From Xenorhabdus sp. BG5 (GTDB taxonomy: Bacteria > Pseudomonadota > Gammaproteobacteria > Enterobacterales > Enterobacteriaceae): a stretch of DNA of 64,000 nucleotides. Positions 40,306 through 49,494 of this stretch are shown one piece after another. The DNA lies in NCBI RefSeq assembly GCF_015163665.1, contig NZ_JADEUG010000006.1, forward strand, positions 62,001 to 126,000, given 5' to 3'. Position 1 is the stretch's first letter. Every line of letters begins with the position of its first letter. The translations under genes were made by a program, and so were the position numbers. The notes beneath the pieces were generated by a model. The model was not told the origin of the DNA. It made no database searches and saw nothing but the letters and a program-made list of their open reading frames with translations.

Positions 40306-40734
40306 ATGAGCTTATTAAATGGATCTATCGCTACTGAAATAGAGGTTCCTGGCGGAAGCCTTATTACTCTAAGTCAGCCAGAAAAACCGCCGACTCAGCT
40401 TATTGAGTCACTCATTGAATTATTTAAACAATATAAATCTGTTCGACAGGCTTTTTTAATTATGGCCCATGATAAAAATGTGGATGAAAAACCCAATGTA
40501 TTAATTGGCTTGGAATTCAGTGTGACATTGACAGAAAATGAGATTAATTTGTTGATTCAAGAAGCTGGCGAACTGGCTTGCAAATATCTTGATGAAGAGG
40601 AATCTGTCGATTTTTGCCTGCTTGATGAACAAGAAGGGGGGATCAGCCATTTCTTGATTCATCATACCCAACCCTTTTATCAGCGAAAATTAGGGAGTTG
40701 GTTGCGTGATACCATCCCTGTTGTTAATCAATAA
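40306..40734 (+). CDS. sseB: SseB C-terminal domain only (truncated enhanced serine sensitivity protein)
   Basis: The E. coli SseB (258 residues) has two domains; only the C-terminal one is encoded here, in 142 residues. PPTQLIESLIELF, PNVLIGLE and GISHFLIHHTQPFYQR align by pattern with E. coli PPAQMIDSLTTLF, PNLLIGIE and GISHFITEHIAPFYER. The ATG follows GGAGA by 5 nt. The frame stays open upstream to overlap pepB, with faint resemblance to SseB (GENTFLN; VPSEI), interrupted by the hairpin at 40225. I read this as an N-terminal deletion leaving a possibly functional short protein. sseA, its neighbour in E. coli, is missing. Confidence 0.75.
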   Translation: MSLLNGSIATEIEVPGGSLITLSQPEKPPTQLIESLIELFKQYKSVRQAFLIMAHDKNVDEKPNVLIGLEFSVTLTENEINLLIQEAGELACKYLDEEESVDFCLLDEQEGGISHFLIHHTQPFYQRKLGSWLRDTIPVVNQ

Positions 40735-40911
40735 CGACTTGATTGCTTTACTATGACGCTATTTTCTTCGTCATGAAACCAGCCTCTACAGCAATAGAAT
40801 TTATTTTAAACGTAACGCATAACATTGCTGTTTCACCTATTCTGCCTTGTGACTTTCTTGTGATCTACTTTCATGTAATTTGATAACGCTAAATAGCGTT
40901 TCAAAATGGCA

Positions 40912-40954
40912 GGAGTATTCCTTATCCCGCGCGCCGCGCGGAGTAAGGAACTCC
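40912..40954. repeat. GC-rich long hairpin
   Basis: The arms GGAGT(AT)TCCTTA..CCGCGCG and CGCGCGG..TAAGGAACTCC pair over about 20 bp with a 2-base bulge and two mismatches. The GC-rich core is out of character with its AT-rich surroundings. It resembles an intergenic palindromic repeat unit; no family is recognised. Confidence 0.6.
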
Positions 40955-41126
40955 AACATCTGATACTATCAGTATTATTGGTACGTCAGATAAAACCCCC
41001 CAAGATCCTAAAGAAAAGTTCACAGGAAAATTTATCGTCTCTGATGAAAGTCAACAAGATATAAGCAAGGAAAGGGCTAACGAAGTTAAGCCTTTTATTC
41101 AATGTGTCACAGAGAAGATTTTATAA
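40947..41126 (+). pseudogene. 60-codon ORF remnant without a start codon
   Basis: The frame is open from GGA 40947, directly after an in-frame TAA, to TAA 41124-41126. It has ordinary coding-like content (TSDTISIIGTSDKTPQDPKE..., ...ERANEVKPFIQC) but no ATG, GTG or TTG near its beginning. It is probably the 3' end of a gene whose front was deleted at the adjoining hairpin. I do not recognise the family. Confidence 0.35.
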
Positions 41127-41452
41127 TTGACATTGAGTGAAAAATACTAATTCAATGATCTTGGTCAGTATGTCTGTTTGGGAATTCATCGCCTGAGCGG
41201 GCATTATTTTATAAAATGATTATTTTCATCGTGTATAACGAAGCGAAAATGTGATTTATGCTAAAAAATGATATTTTCGCTAAGAAAGTTTTAATAAAAT
41301 GTTATGTTTTTTGTAGGCAAGCAGAAACTCTCCTCCTATAATCAACGCCTATTTTTATCCCTGTCAGATACAGGGTAGAGCAGCCCTCCAGTTTTGTTTG
41401 GGGCGTAAAAATTAAAATGAATCATCGCTGAAAGTGCCAAAGAGGTTACTCA

Positions 41453-41881
41453 ATGACAATTGAACGTACTTTTTCCATTATTAAACCCAATGCAGTGAAG
41501 AAAGATGTTATCGGTTCTATCTATGCCCGCTTTGAAAGTGCAGGGTTTAAAATTATCGCAGCCAAAATGTTGCATTTGACGCGTGAACAAGCGGAAGGTT
41601 TTTATGCTGAACACAAAGGCCGCCCTTTCTTTGATGGTCTGGTGGCGTTCATGACCTCTGGCCCAATTATGGTACAAGTTCTGGAAGGTGAAAATGCCGT
41701 TCAACGTCACCGCGATCTGATGGGTGCCACGAATCCTGATAATGCCTTGGCGGGTACTCTGCGTGCAGATTATGCAGACAGCTTTACTGAAAATGCGGTT
41801 CACGGTTCTGACTCTATTGAATCTGCAAATCGTGAAATTGCTTACTTTTTCAGTGATGATGAAATCTTCCCTCGTTTCTAA
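41453..41881 (+). CDS. ndk: Nucleoside diphosphate kinase
   Basis: Ndk transfers gamma-phosphate from ATP to NDPs, balancing nucleotide pools. It has 142 residues (E. coli 143). The phospho-histidine H117 is in NAVHGSDS, and the nucleotide-binding segments [12 protein letters not shown] and [12 protein letters not shown] are intact. A ribosome site GAGG lies upstream of the ATG, and a terminator follows. Confidence 0.98.
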   Translation: MTIERTFSIIKPNAVKKDVIGSIYARFESAGFKIIAAKMLHLTREQAEGFYAEHKGRPFFDGLVAFMTSGPIMVQVLEGENAVQRHRDLMGATNPDNALAGTLRADYADSFTENAVHGSDSIESANREIAYFFSDDEIFPRF

Positions 41882-41930
41882 AGCTTTTCACTTAAGTAGC
41901 ATATAAACAGTAAAGTTTGTACAATGATGC

Positions 41931-41970
41931 GCCCCACTGATTTGGTTCAGCGGGGCATTTATTATTTTAT
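41931..41970 (+). terminator. ndk terminator
   Basis: GCCCCACTGA (41931-41940) pairs with TCAGCGGGGC (41947-41956) with one mismatch, followed by ATTTATTATTTTATTT. Confidence 0.85.
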
Positions 41971-42101
41971 TTCAATATCCATTCAATATAGCTCTGATTA
42001 AAAGAGAGAATGATCATTGAATTGGCAGTCACCGCATGAAAACTTAATGCTGAAATCAGATCAGCATAGAGCCGAAAGTGTAACAACGAGGCGATGTAAC
42101 A

Positions 42102-43280
42102 ATGTCCCAACTTAACGAAACCGTACCACCTGCAACTTCCGCCGTATCTGTCGCGCCTGAAAAGAAAAACGGTAAAGTCAATTTGCTCGATCTTAACCGT
42201 AAACAAATGCGTCAATTTTTTGTCGATATGGGAGAGAAGCCTTTTCGTGCCGATCAGGTCATGAAATGGATTTACCATTATTGCTATGACGATTTTGAGC
42301 AGATGACCGATATCAACAAAGTGCTCAGGGCGAAATTGCAACAAGTTGCTGAAATCAGAGCACCCGAAGTTGCAGAAGAGCAACGCTCTGCTGATGGCAC
42401 AATCAAATGGGCGATTACCGTCGGTGATCAACAGGTTGAAACGGTTTATATCCCAGAAGATGATCGCGCGACACTGTGTGTTTCATCTCAGGTGGGATGT
42501 GCTTTAGAGTGTAAATTTTGTTCTACGGCTCAGCAGGGTTTTAACCGTAATCTGCGCGTTTCTGAGATTATTGGTCAGGTCTGGCGCGCCGCTAAGATTA
42601 TAGGGTCACTGAAATCCAGTGGTCGTCGTCCCATTACCAACGTAGTGATGATGGGAATGGGAGAACCATTACTCAATTTGAATAATGTCGTGCCAGCAAT
42701 GGAAATCATGATGGATGATTTCGGCTTTGGTTTGTCAAAACGTCGTGTAACATTGTCAACATCTGGTGTTGTTCCTGCGCTGGATAAACTGGGAGATATG
42801 ATCGATGTTGCACTGGCAATTTCCTTACATGCACCCACTGACGACGTTCGTGACGAAATTGTGCCCATTAACCGCAAGTACAATATTGAAGAGTTCTTGG
42901 CGGGAGTACGTCGTTACCTGACAAAATCTAATGCTAACCAGGGACGTGTTACGGTGGAGTATGTAATGCTTGATCATATCAATGACAGCGTTGAGCAGGC
43001 TCATCAATTGGCCGAATGCTTAAAAGATACTCCCAGCAAGATTAACCTGATCCCGTGGAACCCGTTCCCAGGTGCACCTTATGGGCGCAGCTCAAACAGC
43101 CGCATCGATCGTTTTGCCAAGGTCCTGATGGGATACGGTTTTACAACCATTGTGCGTAAAACGAGGGGAGATGATATTGATGCAGCATGTGGGCAGCTTG
43201 CCGGTGATGTCATTGACAGAACCAAGAGAACCATGAAAAAACGCCTTGCAGGTGAACCTATTCAGGTAAAAACAGTCTAA
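42102..43280 (+). CDS. rlmN: Dual-specificity rRNA/tRNA m2A methyltransferase RlmN
   Basis: RlmN is a radical-SAM enzyme that C2-methylates A2503 of 23S rRNA and A37 of tRNAs. It has 392 residues. The cluster motif CxxxCxxC is C133-C137-C140 (CALECKFC). The C-terminal catalytic Cys lies in [11 protein letters not shown]. The N-terminal accessory domain includes [19 protein letters not shown]. It heads the rlmN-PilW-like-rodZ-ispG-hisS-yfgM-bamB-der run. Confidence 0.97.
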   Translation: MSQLNETVPPATSAVSVAPEKKNGKVNLLDLNRKQMRQFFVDMGEKPFRADQVMKWIYHYCYDDFEQMTDINKVLRAKLQQVAEIRAPEVAEEQRSADGTIKWAITVGDQQVETVYIPEDDRATLCVSSQVGCALECKFCSTAQQGFNRNLRVSEIIGQVWRAAKIIGSLKSSGRRPITNVVMMGMGEPLLNLNNVVPAMEIMMDDFGFGLSKRRVTLSTSGVVPALDKLGDMIDVALAISLHAPTDDVRDEIVPINRKYNIEEFLAGVRRYLTKSNANQGRVTVEYVMLDHINDSVEQAHQLAECLKDTPSKINLIPWNPFPGAPYGRSSNSRIDRFAKVLMGYGFTTIVRKTRGDDIDAACGQLAGDVIDRTKRTMKKRLAGEPIQVKTV

Positions 43281-43351
43281 TTTTTTGTTTAAAATCGATG
43301 AATGGCTAAAAATCTGGCAAAGTTTAACATATCCTTATAAATGAAGATGGT

Positions 43352-43780
43352 ATGATACGGAAATCAATAATTTGGTCTATAGTTTGTTTTGGCCTGTTAA
43401 CGGGGTGTGTGGAACGATCAACGCATCGCGCCCATCAGGTTGTTGCCATAGAGACACGATTGCAACTAGGGAAGGCTTATTTGGTGGACCGAAATTTACC
43501 GGCCGCTAAATATCATTTTCAAAAAGTCTTGCTGGCGGAGCCTCGTCATCCAGAGGCACATCTGGGTATGGCACTGCATGAACAATATGCAGGCCGTCCT
43601 GAAACCGCCAGTCAGCATTATAGAATGGCTATGCAGTATGCGGCTGAAAGTGATACCGTAGTACATCACTACCATATTTTTCTTTGTGAACAAAAGCAGT
43701 ATGAAAAAGCTGAGCAATTGATCATGGAAAGTATGGCAAGCATGAAACGCGACACAGGTCGCTATCGCTGTGATAAATGA
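43352..43780 (+). CDS. pilW: Short PilW/PilF-like TPR lipoprotein
   Basis: This 142-residue lipoprotein has a lipobox LLTGC (Cys19) and about two tetratricopeptide repeats (RLQLGKAYLVDRNLPAAKYHF; AHLGMALHEQYAGRPETASQHY). The position between rlmN and rodZ is that of the PilW/PilF type IV pilus assembly lipoprotein, which is usually near 250 residues. This copy lacks the later repeats, and the frame ends cleanly 33 nt before the rodZ frame opens. No pilus genes are in the window. It may be a reduced protein with a changed role or a decaying one. Confidence 0.65.
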   Translation: MIRKSIIWSIVCFGLLTGCVERSTHRAHQVVAIETRLQLGKAYLVDRNLPAAKYHFQKVLLAEPRHPEAHLGMALHEQYAGRPETASQHYRMAMQYAAESDTVVHHYHIFLCEQKQYEKAEQLIMESMASMKRDTGRYRCDK

Positions 43781-43903
43781 TTTTTTGCGTTCAACGCAGC
43801 ATGCAATATTTAGATGATTTCGCTACACAAATTAAGTGATATGTTCTATTCATTTAATTTGCGTAAATTCTTTAACCCAGAACAGTACCAGTATCCCTTG
43901 CTA

Positions 43904-44914
43904 ATGAAGACTGAAACTTATCCAGAAGAAGCTAATCTGACAACAGGTCAGATTCTGCGTCAGGCTCGTGAAAAACATGAGCTTTCTCAGCAAACTGTGG
44001 CAGATCGCTTGTGTCTTAAACTGTCCACTGTTCGTGATATTGAAGAAGATAATATCCCGTCAAATATTTCACCGACATTCCTTCGTGGTTATATTCGCGC
44101 CTATGCAAAATTGGTTCAGGTGCCTGAATCTGAAATCTTGAGTACTCTGGATAAACAGATCCCCTCCAAGGCCATAAAAACGGCGCCTATGCAAAGTTTT
44201 TCAGCGGGGAAAAAACGCAAGAAACGTGACGGTTGGTTAATGAAAATAACATGGGCTGTTATTATTGTGTTGCTGGGAATGACATTCCTGTGGTGGTGGC
44301 AGAATTATAAAGTACAACAAACAGAACTGTCTTCAATGGCTACACAATCAAATGCCCAGGATAGCCAGGTAACAGGCTCTGAAAATGACCGACTGGCTCC
44401 AAGTGCTGGGGAAAATAATGTAGCGCCTCTTAAAGAAAATCAATCCGCAACGACTGCTCAATCTGGTGTTTCCCAAGAAAAAACATCGTCGGCAGAGGCA
44501 AATGGCACAGAAGTAAACAGCAAGTCTCCCGTATCTTCCAGTGCGCCGGTATCCACAGCAACTACTCAGCCTGCAAACAATGCAACGCCAGAAAATACGA
44601 CTGCTAATGTAGAGGCGAATAGTGTTGTTGTGAGCCCATCATCGACTGATGTAAACAGTATCAGCACTGCGAGCAACGGTGAGTTAGTGATAGATTTCAG
44701 CGGTGAATGTTGGCTGGCAGTCGAAGATGCTAAAGGTAAGGTGTTGTTTAGTGGCATAAAAAAGAAAGGGGATAGCCTAAAACTTTCCGGTAATTTACCT
44801 TATTCGGTAAATATTGGCGCACCATCCAAGGTTAAGGTGCAGTTCCAGGGGAAACCCGTGGATCTGAGTTCCTTCGTGAAGAAAGGCATCACGGCTAAAT
44901 TGACTCTGAAATAA
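43904..44914 (+). CDS. rodZ: Cytoskeletal protein RodZ
   Basis: RodZ is a bitopic membrane protein that links MreB filaments to the elongasome and sets rod shape. It has 336 residues from ATG 43904 (E. coli 337). An N-terminal Xre-type helix-turn-helix domain (about 15-80) is followed by the juxtamembrane basic KKRKKRDGW, one transmembrane helix at about 115-133, a long Thr/Ser/Asn-rich periplasmic linker, and a C-terminal beta domain (DFSGECWLAVEDAKGK; QFQGKPVDLSSFV). The frame extends upstream to 43814, but alignment favours 43904. Confidence 0.94.
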   Translation: MKTETYPEEANLTTGQILRQAREKHELSQQTVADRLCLKLSTVRDIEEDNIPSNISPTFLRGYIRAYAKLVQVPESEILSTLDKQIPSKAIKTAPMQSFSAGKKRKKRDGWLMKITWAVIIVLLGMTFLWWWQNYKVQQTELSSMATQSNAQDSQVTGSENDRLAPSAGENNVAPLKENQSATTAQSGVSQEKTSSAEANGTEVNSKSPVSSSAPVSTATTQPANNATPENTTANVEANSVVVSPSSTDVNSISTASNGELVIDFSGECWLAVEDAKGKVLFSGIKKKGDSLKLSGNLPYSVNIGAPSKVKVQFQGKPVDLSSFVKKGITAKLTLK

Positions 44915-45005
44915 ATGCCTTAACTGTTTTGGCCAAATTATTCACCACAGCATAGTTGTCATTCTTATAAACAAAAATACAGGGATGTAGGGGAGTAATG
45001 TAAAA

Positions 45006-46127
45006 ATGCATAATGAATCACCGATAAAAAGACGTAAATCTACACGTATTTATGTCGGTAATGTGCCTATCGGGGATGGCGCACCGATTGCAGTGCAATC
45101 AATGACTAACACACGAACAACTGATGTTGAAGCAACAGTCAATCAAATTAAGGCGTTAGAGCGTGTCGGTGTTGATATCGTTCGGGTGTCTGTTCCAACA
45201 ATGGATGCAGCCGAAGCGTTTAAGTCGATCAAACAGCAAGTCAATGTCCCTCTTGTTGCCGATATTCATTTCGATTACCGCATTGCCTTGAAAGTTGCGG
45301 AATATGGTGTTGACTGTCTGCGCATCAATCCTGGCAATATCGGTAACGAAGAGCGTATTCGTCAAGTTGTCGATTGCGCTCGCCACAATAACATTCCGAT
45401 TCGCATTGGGGTTAATGGTGGTTCACTGGAAAAAGATCTACAGGAAAAATATGGTGAACCCACACCCGAAGCGTTGGTTGAATCGGCAATGCGTCATGTG
45501 GATATTCTTGATCGCCTGAACTTCGACCAATTTAAGGTAAGCGTCAAGGCCTCGGACGTTTTCCTGGCGGTTGGGGCATACCGTTTACTGGCACAAAAAA
45601 TTGATCAACCGCTGCATTTGGGGATTACGGAAGCAGGTGGAGCCCGTGCTGGTGCGGTGAAATCTTCAATTGGCCTTGGCATTTTGTTGTCAGAAGGAAT
45701 TGGCGATACGTTACGTATTTCGTTGGCCGCAGATCCAGTGGAAGAAGTTAAAGTCGGTTTTGATATTCTGAAAGCATTGCGTATTCGTTCACGGGGCATT
45801 AATTTCATTGCCTGTCCAACTTGTTCGCGCCAAGAATTTGATGTTATCGGTACGGTTAATGCGCTTGAACAGCGTCTTGAAGACTTAATCACCCCGATGG
45901 ACGTTTCTATCATTGGTTGTGTCGTGAATGGCCCAGGGGAAGCAGAAGTTTCAACGCTTGGCGTAACGGGTGCGAAAACAAAAAGTGGCTTTTATGAAGA
46001 TGGTATTCGTCAAAAAGAGCGTTTTGACAATAACAATTTGATTGATCAACTTGAGGCGAAAATCCGGGCGAAGGCAACTATCCTCGATGCTAAAAACCGA
46101 ATCAGTATCAATCAGCTTGATGAGTAA
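45006..46127 (+). CDS. ispG: (E)-4-hydroxy-3-methylbut-2-enyl-diphosphate synthase IspG
   Basis: IspG is a [4Fe-4S] enzyme of the MEP isoprenoid pathway. It has 373 residues (E. coli 372). Cluster ligands lie in [10 protein letters not shown] (two Cys) and [13 protein letters not shown] (third Cys plus the Glu). The TIM-barrel N-terminus has [16 protein letters not shown]. It depends on the Isc system encoded 8 kb upstream. hisS follows after 103 nt. Confidence 0.97.
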   Translation: MHNESPIKRRKSTRIYVGNVPIGDGAPIAVQSMTNTRTTDVEATVNQIKALERVGVDIVRVSVPTMDAAEAFKSIKQQVNVPLVADIHFDYRIALKVAEYGVDCLRINPGNIGNEERIRQVVDCARHNNIPIRIGVNGGSLEKDLQEKYGEPTPEALVESAMRHVDILDRLNFDQFKVSVKASDVFLAVGAYRLLAQKIDQPLHLGITEAGGARAGAVKSSIGLGILLSEGIGDTLRISLAADPVEEVKVGFDILKALRIRSRGINFIACPTCSRQEFDVIGTVNALEQRLEDLITPMDVSIIGCVVNGPGEAEVSTLGVTGAKTKSGFYEDGIRQKERFDNNNLIDQLEAKIRAKATILDAKNRISINQLDE

Positions 46128-46230
46128 TTTATTGGGGATATGAGCATATAGGTTTGCTTGCAGATTGAACCTTGCAAGTATTCGCTTTTATAATCGGTGG
46201 CATTGTATAAATATTAATAAGAGATAAAAC

Positions 46231-47508
46231 GTGACAAAAAATATCCCAGCTATTCGTGGCATGAACGACTGCCTTCCTGCTGAAACGTCCATCTGGCAAC
46301 GAGTTGAATCTACGGTAAAGCGTGTGCTGTCAGGTTACGGTTTTAGTGAAATTCGGACACCGATTGTAGAGCAGACCCCGTTATTCAAACGTGCAATTGG
46401 GGAAGTCACTGATGTTGTCGAAAAAGAGATGTATACCTTTGACGATCGCAATGGTGAAAGCTTGACCCTGCGCCCAGAAAATACCGCAGGATGTGTCCGT
46501 GCCGGTATTCAGCATGGTCTGCTGTACAATCAGGAACAGCGCTTATGGTATATCGGCCCTATGTTCCGTTATGAGCGTCCACAAAAAGGCCGTTACCGTC
46601 AATTCCATCAGTTAGGGGCTGAAGTGTTTGGCTTACAAGGGCCAGATATTGATGCTGAACTTATTTTAATGACAGCACGTTGGTGGCGCGAGCTCGGCAT
46701 TGCGGATCACGTCACACTTGAATTGAACTCCATTGGTTCATTAGAGGCACGCGCCAATTATCGTGAGGCACTGGTGGCATTCCTTGAACAACACAAAGAG
46801 AAATTGGACGAGGATTGTCAACGCCGCATGTATACCAATCCACTGCGTGTATTGGACTCTAAAAACCCTGAAATTCAGCAACTTTTGAATGATGCACCGG
46901 AGCTGTTTGATTATCTTGATAGCGAGTCAAAAGAACACTTTGATGGACTGTGTCAGCTACTTGATAGTGCGGGGATCAAATACCGTATCAACCAGCGTCT
47001 GGTTCGCGGCCTTGATTATTACAACCGTACGGTTTTTGAATGGGTGACGTCGGCGTTGGGTGCGCAGGGAACCATCTGTGCTGGTGGTCGTTACGATGGC
47101 TTGGTTGAACAATTGGGCGGTAAGGCAACACCAGCGGTTGGTTTTGCCATGGGCATGGAACGTATGGTCCTGTTGGTGCAGGAGGTTAATCCTGACTTTG
47201 TTGCTGATCTGTCCGTTGCCGATGTTTATTTCTCTTCCTTTGGTGAAGGTAGCCAGCAAGCGGCATTGATATTGGCCGAAAAAATCCGTGATCAACTGCC
47301 AGAATTACGTCTGATGACCAATCATGGCGGTGGTAACTTTAAGAAACAGTTGACGCGTGCGAGTAAACACGGTGCCAAAGTTGCCTTGATTCTGGGAGAA
47401 GATGAAATTCAGACAGGCAATATTACAGTGAAAGATTTACGCAACGGTGAACAAGAAACGTTGTCACAACAAGCGGTCGCAGCGCGTTTGAGCGAACTGT
47501 TAGGCTAA
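46231..47508 (+). CDS. hisS: Histidyl-tRNA synthetase
   Basis: HisS is a class II aminoacyl-tRNA synthetase, 425 residues, starting with GTG as judged by alignment to MAKNIQAIRGMND of E. coli. Motif 2 is [16 protein letters not shown], the HisA motif is [15 protein letters not shown], and the C-terminal anticodon-binding domain covers about 325-425. The active-site strand reads LRPENTAG, with Asn84 where E. coli has Gly. yfgM follows after 14 nt. Confidence 0.97.
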   Translation: MTKNIPAIRGMNDCLPAETSIWQRVESTVKRVLSGYGFSEIRTPIVEQTPLFKRAIGEVTDVVEKEMYTFDDRNGESLTLRPENTAGCVRAGIQHGLLYNQEQRLWYIGPMFRYERPQKGRYRQFHQLGAEVFGLQGPDIDAELILMTARWWRELGIADHVTLELNSIGSLEARANYREALVAFLEQHKEKLDEDCQRRMYTNPLRVLDSKNPEIQQLLNDAPELFDYLDSESKEHFDGLCQLLDSAGIKYRINQRLVRGLDYYNRTVFEWVTSALGAQGTICAGGRYDGLVEQLGGKATPAVGFAMGMERMVLLVQEVNPDFVADLSVADVYFSSFGEGSQQAALILAEKIRDQLPELRLMTNHGGGNFKKQLTRASKHGAKVALILGEDEIQTGNITVKDLRNGEQETLSQQAVAARLSELLG

Positions 47509-47522
47509 GGAGAGAGACTCTA

Positions 47523-48143
47523 GTGCAAGTCTATACCACAGAAACTGAACAAGTTGACGCGATCAAGCGTTTTTTCTCTACCAACGGTAAATACCTTGCT
47601 GTTGGTCTGGTGCTAGGCATTGGTGTTTTGTTGGGTTGGCGTTACTGGCAGACTCATCAAACCAACCAATTGCATAATACGGCAGCAGTATTTGAAGAGT
47701 TGAACAAATCACTGGCGTCGGGGTCGAAAGAAAATGTTGTTGCCGTAGAAAAATTTGCTAATGAGACGGACAATGTTTACGGTGTTATGGCTGATCTGGA
47801 ACTGGCAAAACAGGCTACTGCTCAGAATGATTTGGCTCAGGCAGAGAAAAATTTGCTAGCCGCATCCGGTAAAGCCAAAGATGGGAACATGCAAGCAGTG
47901 TCTAACCTTCGTCTGGCCCGGGTTCAATTGGCGGAAGATAAAACAGATGTTGCATTGAAAACGCTGGATTTGGTCAAAGGCAAAGGCTGGCAGGTTATGG
48001 TTGAGGATATTCGTGGGGATATTCTGGCTAAAAAAGGGGATATTGCTGGCGCTCGTGCAGCCTATTCCACAGGGCTTGGACTTGAGGGCCCGCAGGTAAT
48101 TAAGGATTTTATGAAAATCAAACTTAATAATTTATCCAACTAA
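47523..48143 (+). CDS. yfgM: Ancillary SecYEG translocon subunit YfgM
   Basis: YfgM is a bitopic inner-membrane protein that associates with PpiD and the Sec translocon. It has 206 residues with a cytoplasmic N-terminus (VYTTETEQVDAIKRFF), one transmembrane helix at about 24-41 (YLAVGLVLGIGVLLGW) and a periplasmic TPR-like domain. The start is GTG 47523. bamB follows 16 nt later. Confidence 0.93.
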   Translation: MQVYTTETEQVDAIKRFFSTNGKYLAVGLVLGIGVLLGWRYWQTHQTNQLHNTAAVFEELNKSLASGSKENVVAVEKFANETDNVYGVMADLELAKQATAQNDLAQAEKNLLAASGKAKDGNMQAVSNLRLARVQLAEDKTDVALKTLDLVKGKGWQVMVEDIRGDILAKKGDIAGARAAYSTGLGLEGPQVIKDFMKIKLNNLSN

Positions 48144-48159
48144 GGGAGCCAACTTCATA

Positions 48160-49332
48160 ATGCAGCTGCGAAAAACACTCTTGGTTGGGCTGGTTGCTTC
48201 TGTTCTGCTGGCAGGTTGTTCAAGTGAACAGGATACGGTAACAATGTCACCGTTGCCAAAGGTTGAAAATCAATTCAAACCTCGTATCGTTTGGGATAAG
48301 TCCGTTGGGAGTGGTACGGGAGAGTATTACTCTCATTTATCACCAACCTGGCAGGGTTCAACAGCTTACGTTGCTGACCGTCATGGTGTTGTCAAAGCAT
48401 TTGATATAGACAGCGGCAAAGAGATATGGGCAACGGATCTGTCAGAAAAAGCAGGTTTATTGTCATCCCGTTTGCCAGCGCTGCTTTCTGGTGGTTTGAC
48501 TGTATCCGGTGATCGGCTGTATGTCGGAACAGAAAAAGCCAAAGTCATCGCACTGGATGCAACGAACGGTAAGGTTGAATGGGAATCAACGGTTGCTGGC
48601 GAAGCGTTGTCCCGCCCTGTCGTGAGTGATGGTTTTGTCTTGATTCATACCGGCAATGGTATGTTGCAAGCATTAAACGAAACCGATGGTAGTATTGCTT
48701 GGTCAGTGAATATGGATACGCCTTCGTTATCCGTTCGTGGTGAATCCGCGCCTGCCGTAGCCTATGGTGCAGCTATTGTAGGTGGTGACAATGGCCGTAT
48801 TAGTGCGGTGCTGTTGTCTGAGGGGCAACTCATTTGGCAACAGCGTATTTCTCAGGTAACAGGTTCTACCGAAATAGATCGCCTGAATGATGTTGATATG
48901 ACTCCGGTTATTTCTGACAATGTGATTTACGCGATTGCTTATAATGGCAATTTGGTAGCAATGGATATGCGTTCAGGCCAGATTATCTGGAAACGTGATC
49001 TGGGATCGGTGCATGATATGGTAGTCACTGATAGCAATATTTTCATTGTTGATCAAGATGACCGTATCTTGTCCCTGCGTAAGAGTGATGGTGTGACATT
49101 ATGGTCGCAAAATGATCTCTTGCACCGTAACCTGACGGCACCGGAAATGTACAATGGTTATCTGGTTGTTGGTGATGTTGAAGGTTACTTGCATTGGTTG
49201 AATATGGCTGATGGCAAATTTGTGGCGCAGAACAAGGTTGATAGTTCTGGCCTGTTGAGTCGTCCGGTTGTTGCCAGCGATAAACTGATGCTCCAAGCGA
49301 AGGACGGGACAGTTTATCTGTATACCCGCTAA
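48160..49332 (+). CDS. bamB: Outer-membrane assembly lipoprotein BamB
   Basis: BamB is a lipoprotein subunit of the BAM complex that inserts beta-barrel proteins. It has 390 residues (E. coli 392). Signal peptide with lipobox LLAGCSS puts acylated Cys at residue 20. Eight PQQ-like beta-propeller repeats are visible as recurrent GxxxW-type blocks (GKEIWATD, GKVEWEST, GSIAWSVN, GQLIWQQR, GQIIWKRD). A strong terminator follows. BAM genes respond to sigma-E in E. coli. Confidence 0.97.
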   Translation: MQLRKTLLVGLVASVLLAGCSSEQDTVTMSPLPKVENQFKPRIVWDKSVGSGTGEYYSHLSPTWQGSTAYVADRHGVVKAFDIDSGKEIWATDLSEKAGLLSSRLPALLSGGLTVSGDRLYVGTEKAKVIALDATNGKVEWESTVAGEALSRPVVSDGFVLIHTGNGMLQALNETDGSIAWSVNMDTPSLSVRGESAPAVAYGAAIVGGDNGRISAVLLSEGQLIWQQRISQVTGSTEIDRLNDVDMTPVISDNVIYAIAYNGNLVAMDMRSGQIIWKRDLGSVHDMVVTDSNIFIVDQDDRILSLRKSDGVTLWSQNDLLHRNLTAPEMYNGYLVVGDVEGYLHWLNMADGKFVAQNKVDSSGLLSRPVVASDKLMLQAKDGTVYLYTR

Positions 49333-49365
49333 TTTCAGAGCGTGTTTTACATAACACGGAATTAT

Positions 49366-49405
49366 ACGGCTCCTGGACAATAACAGGGGCCGTTTCGTCT
49401 TTTTA
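49366..49405 (+). terminator. bamB terminator
   Basis: ACGGCTCCTG (49366-49375) pairs with CAGGGGCCGT (49384-49393), followed by TTCGTCTTTTT. Confidence 0.85.
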
Positions 49406-49494
49406 GTATCTTTGTATCTTGCTGTGGTGAACGATATTGGGAAGCCATTTTCAGCAGGATATCGATTTAAATCTAGTCATGAGGCATCAAGAAA

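Larger units (their letters stand above)
40735..41452. other. Gene-poor 0.7-kb scar between sseB and ndk
   Basis: In E. coli this interval holds sseA, yfhM and pbpC; none is recognisable here. It contains two hairpins (AACGCT/AGCGTT at 40885-40900, and a GC-rich one at 40912-40954), an ORF remnant and the ndk promoter region. The latter has TATAAT at 41337-41342, a weak TAGGCA 17 nt upstream, and a hairpin CCCTGT/ACAGGG at 41359-41375 in the leader. Confidence 0.6.
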
